From Phytohabitans sp036906915 (lineage in GTDB: Bacteria; Actinomycetota; Actinomycetes; Mycobacteriales; Micromonosporaceae), in the NCBI RefSeq assembly GCF_036906915.1, contig NZ_JBAKHX010000006.1:124001-188000 (forward strand): a DNA stretch of 64,000 bases. Direction: 5' to 3'. This document shows positions 43,359-51,600 of the stretch, piece after piece. Both the position numbers and the translations under genes were made by a program. The notes below the pieces were generated by a model that had not been told where the DNA came from, searched no databases, and saw nothing but the letters and a program-made list of their open reading frames with translations. The first letter of the stretch is position 1. Each line of letters starts with the position of its first letter.

Positions 43359-44026
43359 GGCGGGGCCTCCAGCCGGTACCCGGCGCTGGTGATCGTCGCG
43401 ATGAGCGGCGGGTCGCCGAGCTTGCGACGCAGCCGGCTCAGGATCACCCGCACCGAGGCGGTGAACGGGTTGGCGTTCGCATCCCACACGTGCTCCAGCA
43501 GGTCTTCCGCCGATAGCACGTCGCCGGGGTGGTGCATGAAATACCGCAGCAGCGAGTACTCCCGCGCGGTCAGGTCGAGCTCCCGGCCGGCCCGCCAGGC
43601 CCGGCGCGCGGCCAGGTCCAGCGCCAGCTCGCCGACCCGCAGCGTCGAGCCGTGGCCGTCGCCACGCCGGCCGAGCGCGCGCAGCCGGGCCACCAGCTCC
43701 GCGAAGTGGAACGGCTTGACCAGGTAGTCGTCGGCGCCGGCGTCCAGCCCGGCGACCCGGTCCGCGACCGCGTCGCGGGCGGTCAGGACGAGCGACCGTC
43801 GCGGCCGGTGCAGGTCGGGGTCGCGCGCCAGCCGCCGGACGAGGTCGAGGCCGTCGCCGTCGGGCAGCCCCAGGTCGAAGCACGCGACGTCGTACGCGGT
43901 CGTGCGGAGCAGTTCCTCCGCGCCGGCGTAGGTGCCGGCCACGTCGACCGCGTACGACTCGTTGCGCAGCCCGAGGGCGACGACCTCGGCGAGGTCGGGA
44001 TCGTCTTCGATCAGCAGGATCCGCAT
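43355..44026 (-). CDS. OmpR/PhoB family response regulator
   Basis: 223 residues. Receiver domain with acidic pocket EDD, phosphoacceptor Asp in CFDLGLPDGDG, Thr in VLTARD and Lys in YLVKPF; winged-helix effector domain (SLLRYFMHHPGDVLSAEDLLEHVWD, VRVILSRLRRKL). Partner of the kinase that follows it. A 39-codon frame ends 12 bp before its start. Confidence 0.93.
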   Translation of the reverse strand: MRILLIEDDPDLAEVVALGLRNESYAVDVAGTYAGAEELLRTTAYDVACFDLGLPDGDGLDLVRRLARDPDLHRPRRSLVLTARDAVADRVAGLDAGADDYLVKPFHFAELVARLRALGRRGDGHGSTLRVGELALDLAARRAWRAGRELDLTAREYSLLRYFMHHPGDVLSAEDLLEHVWDANANPFTASVRVILSRLRRKLGDPPLIATITSAGYRLEAPP

Positions 44027-44038
44027 GGCGCCGGCTCG

Positions 44039-44158
44039 TCACCCGGCCGGCTTCGCGACGGCCGTGCTGCCAGCGGCGGTCACGTCGAAGGCACCTCCCG
44101 TTTCCAGCTTGTACCTGCCGACCGTAGCCGCCGGTAACACCACAGGAGGCTTGTGCAT
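44039..44158 (-). CDS. Possible 39-residue peptide gene ahead of the two-component system
   Basis: ATG 44158 to TGA 44039: begins MHKPPVVLPAATVGRYKLE, then TGGAFDVTAAG and ends KPAG. It lies 12 bp before the response regulator on the same strand and includes a TTA codon, rare in such genomes and a target of bldA control in Streptomyces. Codon positions look protein-like. The K-P-V-L...TGG pattern loosely recalls RiPP leader peptides, but no maturation genes are near. No strong ribosome binding site. Confidence 0.35.
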   Translation of the reverse strand: MHKPPVVLPAATVGRYKLETGGAFDVTAAGSTAVAKPAG

Positions 44159-44262
44159 CCGCCGCAACCTACGAACCCGGCTGCGAACGTGATGTAAACG
44201 AGAGTGATCAGCCCGAGCGGAGGGTAGGCAGGGCACCACGTGCCGACGAACTAAACACCCGG

Positions 44263-44769
44263 TCAGAACCGGTGACGGGTATGGCTGAAGCCGCCCTTGC
44301 CGAAGGCGAGAACCTTTGCCGGTTTCACCGCGAAAACGAGCGCGATGCCGCCCGGGTCGTCATGATGGAAAGCGCCGTCCCGCGCCTGGAACCGCCACCG
44401 CCCGTCCCACTTCCGCGCCCACGCCTCGGCCAACCGGGCGAGCACGGCGTCGTCGGTGACCCGGCGCGCCTCCCCCTCGACGACGAGGTCAAGGCCGTTG
44501 TCCCACTGGTTGCACCCGGTGGTCAGGGCGACGTGCGGGTTGTCACGGATGTTGACGGCCTTCTGCTCCGCCGGGCCGGTGCAGAAGTGCAGCGCGTCGT
44601 CGAGCCACACCGCGACGAGCGGCGTGACGTGCGGCCGGCCGTCCGCCCGGACCGTCGAGATCCAGAACACCTCGGCGCTCTCCAGCACCTCGACAGTCCG
44701 CTGCCAGGCGGTTGGTGCCGCGTCGGTGTCGCTGAAGCGCGGGTCGAGTGCTGTCGTCGGTTCGTTCAC
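44263..44769 (-). CDS. Pyridoxamine 5'-phosphate oxidase-like flavin-binding protein
   Basis: 168 residues from GTG 44769. Split beta-barrel of the PPOX superfamily: VFWISTVRADGRPHVTPLVAVW and LHFCTGPAEQKAVNIRDNPHVALTTG are the typical FMN- or F420-contact segments; the C-terminus FAVKPAKVLAFGKGGFSHTRHRF fits actinobacterial F420-dependent members. Reaction unknown. Single gene. Confidence 0.85.
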   Translation of the reverse strand: MNEPTTALDPRFSDTDAAPTAWQRTVEVLESAEVFWISTVRADGRPHVTPLVAVWLDDALHFCTGPAEQKAVNIRDNPHVALTTGCNQWDNGLDLVVEGEARRVTDDAVLARLAEAWARKWDGRWRFQARDGAFHHDDPGGIALVFAVKPAKVLAFGKGGFSHTRHRF

Positions 44770-44850
44770 CAGCCGCTCCCTCCGGTCGTGTCTACTCCAC
44801 CTTCTCAGAGGTCAGCCCCGGACGCCCGCATCATCGACCGTTACGATGTG

Positions 44851-44876
44851 GGTCGATGGACATGACCCCATCGACC
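44851..44876. terminator. Hairpin next to the half palindromic element
   Basis: 9-bp stem GGTCGATGG / CCATCGACC with an 8-nt loop, 8 bp before element copy 6. It may be the terminator of the GNAT gene region or an unrelated structure that replaced the left arm of the element. Confidence 0.4.
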
Positions 44877-44883
44877 TACGCCT

Positions 44884-44919
44884 GAGATCACAGCACGTGC
44901 GTTTGCCCTTGATCGGCGG
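44884..44919 (+). repeat. Palindromic element, copy 6 (right half only, forward)
   Basis: Retains TGAGATCA from the loop, the right arm GCACGTGC...CCCTTGATC and the GGCGG end. The left arm and leading direct repeat are absent. Confidence 0.75.
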
Positions 44920-44934
44920 ATCTCTTCGACGTCT

Positions 44935-45393
44935 TCAGTCAGCTGTGCCAGATCCATCCCGGAAGCCCAGGGGCTTCAGCATCAAGCGCTGGTCGGCTCG
45001 CAGGCCGGCGTCGACGAAGCCATGGCGGCGGTACAGGGCGACGGCCGGCTCGTTGCCCTCGATGACCGCGAGCCGCAGCTCGGTGGCCCCCGAGCGCAGC
45101 GCCCACGCCTCGACCGCACCGATCAGCCGGTCGCCCAGTCCTTGCCCCCTGGCCTCGGGGCTGACCCAGACCGACCGTAGCTCGGGCACGCCGTCGTCGC
45201 CGCGGACGCCGCTCGCCATCCCCACGGGGCGGTCGTCCCGCACCGCGACGATGTTGTAAGTGTCCGGCAGCTCCAGGCGTGCACGCCACCGCTGGTCGTC
45301 GTGGACTGGGTGCCCGCACAGGAGAATCGCACAGAAGGCGTCATGCTGGTGTTCGACGGGCGTCGAATCGCCTGAGCGGGCCCCACTGACCAC
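44935..45393 (-). CDS. GNAT family N-acetyltransferase
   Basis: 152 residues from GTG 45393. GNAT core: YNIVAVRDDRPVGMASG, ELRSVWVSPEARGQGLGDRL (acetyl-CoA loop RGQGLG) and ELRLAVIEGNEPAVALYRRHGF. Acceptor substrate unknown. Longer in-frame sequence to 46137 is antisense to the RNA methyltransferase gene. Divergent from the leader ORF and SpoU gene. Confidence 0.85.
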   Translation of the reverse strand: MVSGARSGDSTPVEHQHDAFCAILLCGHPVHDDQRWRARLELPDTYNIVAVRDDRPVGMASGVRGDDGVPELRSVWVSPEARGQGLGDRLIGAVEAWALRSGATELRLAVIEGNEPAVALYRRHGFVDAGLRADQRLMLKPLGFRDGSGTAD

Positions 45394-45436
45394 TGTGGAG
45401 GAGGGGCAGGGAAGGCGAGTAGCGGCCGTGACTTGG

Positions 45437-45442
45437 TAGACT
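45437..45442 (+). promoter_or_regulatory. -10 element of a likely leaderless transcript
   Basis: TAGACT (TANNNT consensus) followed by six bases and then the A of ATG 45449, the spacing seen for leaderless mRNAs in actinobacteria. No clear -35 and no ribosome binding site. Confidence 0.45.
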
Positions 45443-45448
45443 GGGCGC

Positions 45449-45490
45449 ATGAGCGACAACCTTTGGAGCGTGCGCGCTCCCATCTGGTGA
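45449..45490 (+). CDS. 13-codon leader ORF overlapping the SpoU start
   Basis: ATG 45449 encodes MSDNLWSVRAPIW and stops with TGA 45488-45490. The stop overlaps the GTG start of the methyltransferase (GTGA), so translation of the leader would deliver ribosomes to the downstream start, which has no ribosome binding site of its own. Two Trp in 13 codons is notable and could make the coupling sensitive to charged tRNA-Trp. Confidence 0.45.
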   Translation: MSDNLWSVRAPIW

Positions 45491-46005
45491 GCCCCGCCAT
45501 CCGGGTCCGGCCGCGCCGCGAGATACGGGCCGCCCGCCGTCGTCACTCCCATCGCTGCTGGGATCACCTCATCGCCGCCCCGCTGTGGCCCTTGCACGGC
45601 GCGAACCTCGGCACGCTGCTGCGTACCTGCGACGCGGTGGGTGCGTGCCTGGCGGTGCCGCGCTTCGTGTGGGTCGACGAGGCCTTGGCCCGCGGCAACA
45701 CGTTGCGCCGGCGCAGCTGCGTCCACCGGGTCGGCGATCCGGCGCACTGGCTGCGGGCTCAGAAGGAGGCTGGGTCGGCCATCGTCGGAGCCGAACTGGC
45801 GGACGAGGCCATCCGGCTCGCCGACCTGCCGGCCGCCCGGCGCCGCACGGTGCTGGTGCTCGGCCACGAGTCCACGGGCATCCCACCCGAGGCGGTCGAT
45901 CTCCTCGACGCCGTCGTGGAGATCCCGATGATCGGCACCGGCGACAGCCTCAACGTCGCGGTGGCCGGATCGCTCGTGCTCTACAAGCTCGCCGGCCTTC
46001 TCTGA
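45487..46005 (+). CDS. TrmH/SpoU family RNA 2'-O-methyltransferase
   Basis: 172 residues from GTG 45487. SPOUT knot motifs: NLGTLLRTCDAVGA (motif 1), VLVLGHESTGIPPE (motif 2) and PMIGTGDSLNVAVAGSLVLYKL (motif 3). Methylates ribose in tRNA or rRNA; no N-terminal RNA-binding domain, so the tRNA TrmL/TrmH-like class is likely. A TTG-initiated longer frame to 45433 is possible but overlaps the leader ORF. Confidence 0.85.
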   Translation: MSPAIRVRPRREIRAARRRHSHRCWDHLIAAPLWPLHGANLGTLLRTCDAVGACLAVPRFVWVDEALARGNTLRRRSCVHRVGDPAHWLRAQKEAGSAIVGAELADEAIRLADLPAARRRTVLVLGHESTGIPPEAVDLLDAVVEIPMIGTGDSLNVAVAGSLVLYKLAGLL

Positions 46006-46119
46006 CGCTGCCGCCGCACACGCCCGCGTGGGGGCCGGAGCGGGGAAGCCAGACGTTGGACATGGCGTCGCCGGCCGCCGGGTCTTACGGCTCGCGCGGC
46101 CACGGTGGCGGGTCGTGTC

Positions 46120-46200
46120 GATCAAGGAGATCTGCATGGATCAAGGGCAAATGCACGTGGAAATGAGATCAAACCACGTGCGTTTGCCCTTGATCGGCGG
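46120..46200 (+). repeat. 81-bp palindromic element, copy 7 (forward)
   Basis: Exactly 81 bp; almost identical to copy 8 (differences in the loop and leading segment). Its whole length is read through by the truncated DedA frame on the minus strand. Confidence 0.85.
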
Positions 46201-46634
46201 GAAGCGGGGGCGGGCGGAAAGCGGGGGCGGAGGGCGGGGGCGGAGGAGCGGGAGGGGGCGTGGGCGGGGAGTTGGCCCAGATCGCGCTGCCCGACGAACA
46301 CGGCCCGCCCGCCGTACCTCGCCAGCAGGCGGTCGGCCCGCTCCCAGCGCTTGGGGCCGATCCAGCGGCTGAGGCGGTTGGTCCGCGTGCGCGGCCCGAG
46401 CCGGCGCCCGGAGTGGTACGCGATGCTGCCGCCGAGCCAGGCCGAGGCGATCGCGACGCCGATCGAGGGCACGATGCCGACGGTGCCGGCGTTCGCGAGC
46501 AGACCGAGGGCGATGAGCGCGGTCGCGGCCGGCAGCACCAGGCCCGCGGTGACCGCCACCTCCACGGTGACCAGCGTTGCGACGAGGAGGTACACCAAAA
46601 CCGGTGGCAGGCTCCCCAGGACGTCCTCGGTCAT
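46122..46634 (-). pseudogene. DedA family membrane protein, C-terminally truncated
   Basis: 170 residues from ATG 46634. Residues 1-115 are a DedA-type membrane protein (PPVLVYLLVATLVTVEVAV; ASAWLGGSIAYHSGRRLG; ERADRLLARYGGRAVFVGQ). Normal members continue with a Pro-rich re-entrant loop and two more helices (about 200-220 residues in total). Here the homologous sequence ends at FVGQ and the frame runs through GC-rich repeats and element copy 7 (RRSRANARG) before stopping, so the protein is almost surely non-functional. Confidence 0.7.
46201..46275. repeat. GC-rich imperfect repeat flanking element copy 7
   Basis: Irregular units of the type GCGGGGGCGGA and GCGGAAAGCGGGGGC, directly after the element end. 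It fills the place where the DedA gene should continue. Confidence 0.65.
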
Positions 46635-46711
46635 GATCCAAGACCATATGTGTCCTCGGCACCCTCCCGAATCGGTGATCTTCCTTAGGGCCAGGCGCAA
46701 CGCCGAGCAAA

Positions 46712-46721
46712 GTTGCGCAAC
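46712..46721. promoter_or_regulatory. Palindrome GTTGCGCAAC upstream of DeoR
   Basis: Perfect 10-bp palindrome, 55 bp before the DeoR start, followed by TTGACA (46724-46729). A TAAGAT box (46764-46769) lies 7 bp before ATG 46777, so a leaderless start is possible. Candidate DeoR operator. Confidence 0.4.
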
Positions 46722-46776
46722 ATTTGACAGTAGTCGAGCGCTGCGATGAGCGAGTGTGACTGCTAAGATCCCTGCC

Positions 46777-47529
46777 ATGCTTGCGCAGCAGCGCCACGAC
46801 CTGATCCTCCGGAGCCTCCGCGCCGAGGGCCCCTCAGCCGTCCGGGCACTCGCCGAGCGCCTCGGCGTGAGCCAGGCGACCATCCGCCGCGACCTCGTGC
46901 AGCTTGACCGCGCCGGGCGGCTGACCAGGGTTTACGGGGGCGCGGTGTCCGTCGCCGACGCCGACGAGCCCTTCGCCGAGGTCGCGACCGTGCGGGTCGA
47001 GGAGAAGGACGCGATCGTCAACCGGTGCGCCGAGCTGATCAAGGACGGCGACACCATCCTGCTCGACATCGGCACCACCGCGCACCGCCTCGCCTACACC
47101 CTGCGCGGCCGCGCCCTGACCGTCATCACCAGCAACCTCGCGGTCTACGAGGTCCTCGCCGAAGACCCCGACATCCAGCTCATCCTGCTCGGCGGCGTCG
47201 TGCGCCGCAGCTACCGCTCGCTGGTCGGGTTCCTCACCGAAGACGCGCTGCGCCAGGTCCGCGCCGACAAGCTCTTCCTGGGCACCAGCGGCGTGCGCGC
47301 CGACGGCCAGGTGATGGACACGACGGTGGTCGAGGTCTCGATCAAGCGCGCGATGATCGCGGCCTCCGAGCAGATCATCCTGCTGGCCGACTCGACCAAG
47401 TTCCCGGGCACGGGTGTCGCGCGGGTCTGCGGCCCCGAAGACCTCAACGTCGTGGTCACCAACGCGGGCGCCGACCGGGCGACCTGCGCCACCCTGCGCG
47501 ACGCCGGCGTCGAGGTGATCGAGGCGTGA
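46777..47529 (+). CDS. DeoR family transcriptional regulator
   Basis: 250 residues from ATG 46777 (GTG 46756 is the alternative). HTH: RHDLILRSLRAEGPSAVRAL, GVSQATIRRDLVQLDRAGRLTRVYGGA; then the sugar-phosphate sensor domain (DTILLDIGTTAHRLAYTL, LGTSGVRADG). Its stop overlaps the GH76 start (GTGA), so it controls and co-translates with that gene; effector is likely a sugar phosphate. Confidence 0.92.
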   Translation: MLAQQRHDLILRSLRAEGPSAVRALAERLGVSQATIRRDLVQLDRAGRLTRVYGGAVSVADADEPFAEVATVRVEEKDAIVNRCAELIKDGDTILLDIGTTAHRLAYTLRGRALTVITSNLAVYEVLAEDPDIQLILLGGVVRRSYRSLVGFLTEDALRQVRADKLFLGTSGVRADGQVMDTTVVEVSIKRAMIAASEQIILLADSTKFPGTGVARVCGPEDLNVVVTNAGADRATCATLRDAGVEVIEA

Positions 47530-48500
47530 GACAGGCTCGGGCGGCCGTCGACGCGATGATGGGCTTCTACGACCGGTCGACCGGCCGGTGGGAGCCCGAG
47601 CGCCCCTGGTGGCAGTCCGGCAACGCGCTGCAGGCACTGCTGGACTACATGCTGCGCAGCGGCGACACCGAGTATCTGTGGGTGCTCGACCACACGGTCG
47701 AGATCCAGCGAAGGGTGTACATGGACGGTGAGTTCCGCTCGGACTCCACCGACGACACCGCTTGGTGGGCGCTCGCCATGGTGCGCGCGTACGACCTGAC
47801 CGGGCACGGGCGGTACCTGGACATCGCGCGCACGGGCGCCGAGTGGATCGGCGGGTACTGGGACGCCACGTGCGGGGGCGGCGTCTGGTGGGACGTGCCG
47901 CAGCGGACGTACAAGAACGCGATCAGCAACGAGCTGTACCTCAAGCTGCTCGCCGCCCTGCACAACCGGCTCCCCGGCGACACCTCCTACCTCGAACTCG
48001 CCGTTGAGACGTGGCGCTGGTTCGACGCGAGCGGCATGCTCAATGAGGACGGACTCGTCAACGACGGGTTGAGGCACTGTGTGAACAACGGCGGCGAGAC
48101 CTGGACGTACAACCAGGGTGTCATCCTCGGCGCGTTGGTCGAGCTGCACCGGGCGACCGGCGACGACGCCCTGCTCGCGGTCGCTCGCCGGATCGCCACG
48201 GCCACCACCACGAGCGAGTACCTCTCCCCCGGCGGCATCCTGACCGAGCCGAGCGAAAAGGTGGGCGCCGACGACGACGCCCCGTCGTTCAAGGGCATCT
48301 TCGTGCGCAACCTCGACGAGCTGGATCGCTACGTGGCAGAGCGCCCGTACCGGTCCTACCTGGCACGCCAGGCCGAGTCGTTGCTGGCCAACGCGAGCGA
48401 CGGCGCGCACAGGTACGGTATCCACTGGGCCGGCCCGTTCGACAAGGCCGACACCGCTCGCCAGGCCTCCGCGGTAGACCTCCTCACCACCGTCCTCTAG
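47526..48500 (+). CDS. Glycoside hydrolase family 76 (alpha-1,6-mannanase-like)
   Basis: 324 residues from GTG 47526. Alpha/alpha-six barrel with the catalytic Asp pair in RSDSTDDTAWWALAM, plus YWDATCGGGVWWDV and KNAISNELYLKLLAAL, all typical of GH76. Family members cut alpha-1,6-linked mannan of yeast cell wall or mycobacterial-type lipoglycans. No signal peptide, so it would act inside the cell on imported oligomannosides, unless the signal is missed. Operon with the DeoR regulator. Confidence 0.85.
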   Translation: MRQARAAVDAMMGFYDRSTGRWEPERPWWQSGNALQALLDYMLRSGDTEYLWVLDHTVEIQRRVYMDGEFRSDSTDDTAWWALAMVRAYDLTGHGRYLDIARTGAEWIGGYWDATCGGGVWWDVPQRTYKNAISNELYLKLLAALHNRLPGDTSYLELAVETWRWFDASGMLNEDGLVNDGLRHCVNNGGETWTYNQGVILGALVELHRATGDDALLAVARRIATATTTSEYLSPGGILTEPSEKVGADDDAPSFKGIFVRNLDELDRYVAERPYRSYLARQAESLLANASDGAHRYGIHWAGPFDKADTARQASAVDLLTTVL

Positions 48501-48542
48501 CAGGGCGTATGGCCGATACGTCCGATGGCGTAGCACGGCGTC

Positions 48543-48623
48543 GATCAAGGAGATTTCCATCGATCAAGGGCAAATGCACGTGGAAATGAGATCGAACCAC
48601 GTGCGTTTGCCCTTGATCGACGG
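48543..48623 (+). repeat. 81-bp palindromic element, copy 8 (forward)
   Basis: Exactly 81 bp, between the convergent GH76 and GH38 genes. Arms pair fully apart from one T opposite G. No tandem array follows; unique sequence begins at once. Confidence 0.85.
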
Positions 48624-48647
48624 AATTCGGGTGGGAGTCCGGGCGGC

Positions 48648-51600
48648 CTACGTACGGGCGAAGCGGAGCGTCACGATCTGGAACGGGCGCAGCGTCAAGC
48701 GGGCGGCGGCGGGTTCCATCGGCGTGTGTGGGAGCGGGCGCTCCAGCAGGTCGACCACGGTCACCGCCCCCGCCTCGAAGCCCGGGCTGATCGTCGTCGT
48801 CGTGCGGGCGCCGCTGGACTCGTACAGTCGCACGATGACGTCGCCGGAGCGGTCGTCGGCCAGCTTGACGGCCTCTACCACGACCGCCGGATCGTCCACG
48901 GCCACCAGTGGCGCGGGCGCCGCCCCCTCGCCGCCCGCGACGACGCGCAGCGGCAGGTTCAGCGCGTAGCCCTCGGCCACGGCGTCCACGATGGACGCTC
49001 CGGGCAGCAGGGCGTACGTGAAACGGTGGGCGCCCTGGTCGGTGTCCGGATCGGGGAAGCGGGGCGCCCGCACCAGGCTCAGCCGGACCGTGGTGGTGGT
49101 GCCGCCGTCCTCCCGGGTGCTCCGGGTGACGTCGTGACCGTACGTGGAGTCGTTGAGCACCGCCACGCCGTAGCCGGGCTCGGCCACGTGCGTCCACCGG
49201 TGCGCGTACACCTCGAAGCGTGCCGAGTCCCAGCTCGTGTTGGCGTGCGTCGGCCGGTACACGTGCCCGAACTGGATCTCGGAGGCCGAGCGGTCCGCGT
49301 GCACGTCGATCGGGAACGCGGCCTTGAGGATCTTTTCGGTCTCGTGCCAGTCGACGTCCGTCTCGACCTCGACCCGCCGGCTGCCGGCCCGCACCCGGAT
49401 CGTCTGCGTGACGCGGGACGCGCCGAACTCGCGCACCACCCGGACGGCGCCGACGAGCGGTCCACTGTCGACGACGGTCACCGAGCTGGCCTCGGTGAGG
49501 TCGACCCGCTGCCGCCGGTAGTGCGCGTCGATGTCCCACGCGTCCCACTCGTTCGGTAGGTCGGCGTGCAGTTGCAGCAGGTTGCCGGGGCGGCCGGGCG
49601 CCAGCACCTCCCGGTCAGCTGCCAGGTCACGCACCGACGCCAGCAGCCCGTTCTGGTCGACCTCGACGCGGACGAGGCCGTTGTCGAGCACCAGCCCGGC
49701 CACCGTCACGGCGGCCGGCGGGTCCACAGAGGCCAGTCTCGCCGCGCCGAGCGCGGGCACTCGCACGAAGACCGGCCCGTCGGCCGCGTCGACCACCTCG
49801 GCGCGCGCGTGCGGCGCGGCGTTGAAGACGGTGCCCGCACCGGCCAGCACGGCGGTCGCGCAGCCGATGATGTGGCGCAGCTCGTCCGCCACCTGGGCAT
49901 AGGTGGCCTCGGCTTCGGTGTGTACCCAGGCGATCGAGCTACCCGGCAGGATGTCGTGGAACTGGTGTAGCAGCACCACCTTCCACAGCCGGTCGAGCGC
50001 CTCGTACGGGTACGCGTAGCCGGCGTGCACGGCCGCGGCGGCGGCCCACAGCTCAGCCTCGCGCAGCAGGTGCTCGCTGCGCCGGTTGCCGGACTTGGTG
50101 CGCGCCTGGCTGGTGTAGGTGGCGCGGTGCAGTTCGAGGTACAGCTCACCGGACCACACCGGCGCGTTCGGGTACTCGGCCTCGGCGGCCCGGAAGAAGT
50201 CGGCCGGCTTCTCGATGACGACCCGCGCCGAGCCTTCCAGGTCGCGTAGCCGCCGCGCGGTCTCCAGCATCTCCCGGGTGGGCCCGCCACCGCCGTCGCC
50301 CCAGCCGAACGGCACCAGCGACCGGGTGCCGGCGCCCTTCTCGGCGTAGTTGGCGACCGCGTGGGCGACCTCGCGTCCGCTGAGGTCGGAGTTGTACGTG
50401 TCGACGGGCGGGAAGTGGGTGAAGACCCGGGTGCCGTCGATGCCCTCCCACCGGAAGGTGTGGTGCGGCAGCTTGTTGGTCTGGTTCCACGACAGCTTCT
50501 GGGTCAGGAACCAACGGATGCCGGCGAGCCGGGCGATCTGCGGGAACGCGGCCGTGTAGCCGAAGGAGTCGGGCAGCCAGATCTCCTCGCACTCCACACC
50601 GAGTTCGTCCATGAAGAACCGCTTGCCGTGGACGAGCTGGCGGGCCAGGGCCTCGCCGCCGGGCAGGTTGGCGTCGGACTCGACCCACATGCCGCCGACT
50701 GGCGCCCACTGGCCGGCCTTGACCGCCTCGGCGATCCGGTCGAACACGGCCGGCTGGTGCGCCTTGACCCACGCGTACTGCTGCGCCTGTGAGCCGGCGA
50801 AGATGAACTCCGGGTACTCTGCGGCGAGCGCGGTCACGTTGGCGAACGTGCGCGAGGACTTGCGGATGGTCTCCCGTTGTGGCCACAGCCATGCGCTGTC
50901 GATGTGCGCGTGCCCGACCGCGGCGAGCGTGTGCGCGCTGGCGTGCGCGGGGCTGGCCAGCGCCGGCGCGAGCTGGGCGCGTGCCGCCGCCGCGGTGCCG
51001 GCGACGTCCTGGGCGTCGAGTGCGTCCGCCGCCCGCTCCAGGGCGCGCAGGATCTCGTGCCTGCGCGGGTCGCTTGTGGACAGTTCGGCCATGAGGCCGG
51101 CCAGCACCTCGATGTCGAGGGCGAGGTGCCAGGCGTCCTCGTCCAGCACGGCCAGGTCCATGTACGCCAGGCGGTACAGCGGTTCCCGCCCGGCGGTGGC
51201 CTTGTCACCCAGGGGCGTGGGGCGGAAGCCGTGCACCATGACGTCGGGGTTGGCGGCCGCCTCGACGAGCAGCGCCACCTGCTCGCCGCCCTGTGCCGGG
51301 TTGGCGATCGGCACGTACGTGTTGCGCGGCGCGACGCCCTTGATGGGCGTGCCGTCGGCGTCGTACACGAGCGCCTCGGCCTGGAAACCGGGGCCGCCGC
51401 CGCTGAAGCCGAGGTCGAACACCGCTTCCACGCGCCGCCCGGCCCACTGCTCGGGTACGGTGCCGCGCACCCGGAACCACGCGGTCGACCATGGCGTACC
51501 CCACGGCTCGCCAACGGTCGCCGGCCGGTACTGCGCTGCGAGGGCCTCTGCCACCGGCACCGGCTCGTCCGGCACGTACCAGACCTCGACCGCTAGCGGC

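Noticed and set aside
44039..44158. Lasso or other RiPP precursor
   Set aside because: No cyclase, leader peptidase, RRE or transporter gene nearby, and no acidic residue at ring-closing positions 7-9 after the TG motif.
2432..48623. Simple insertion sequence or transposon with terminal repeats
   Set aside because: The elements are only 81 bp and encode nothing; no transposase and no clear target-site duplication seen, so I call them palindromic elements rather than an IS.
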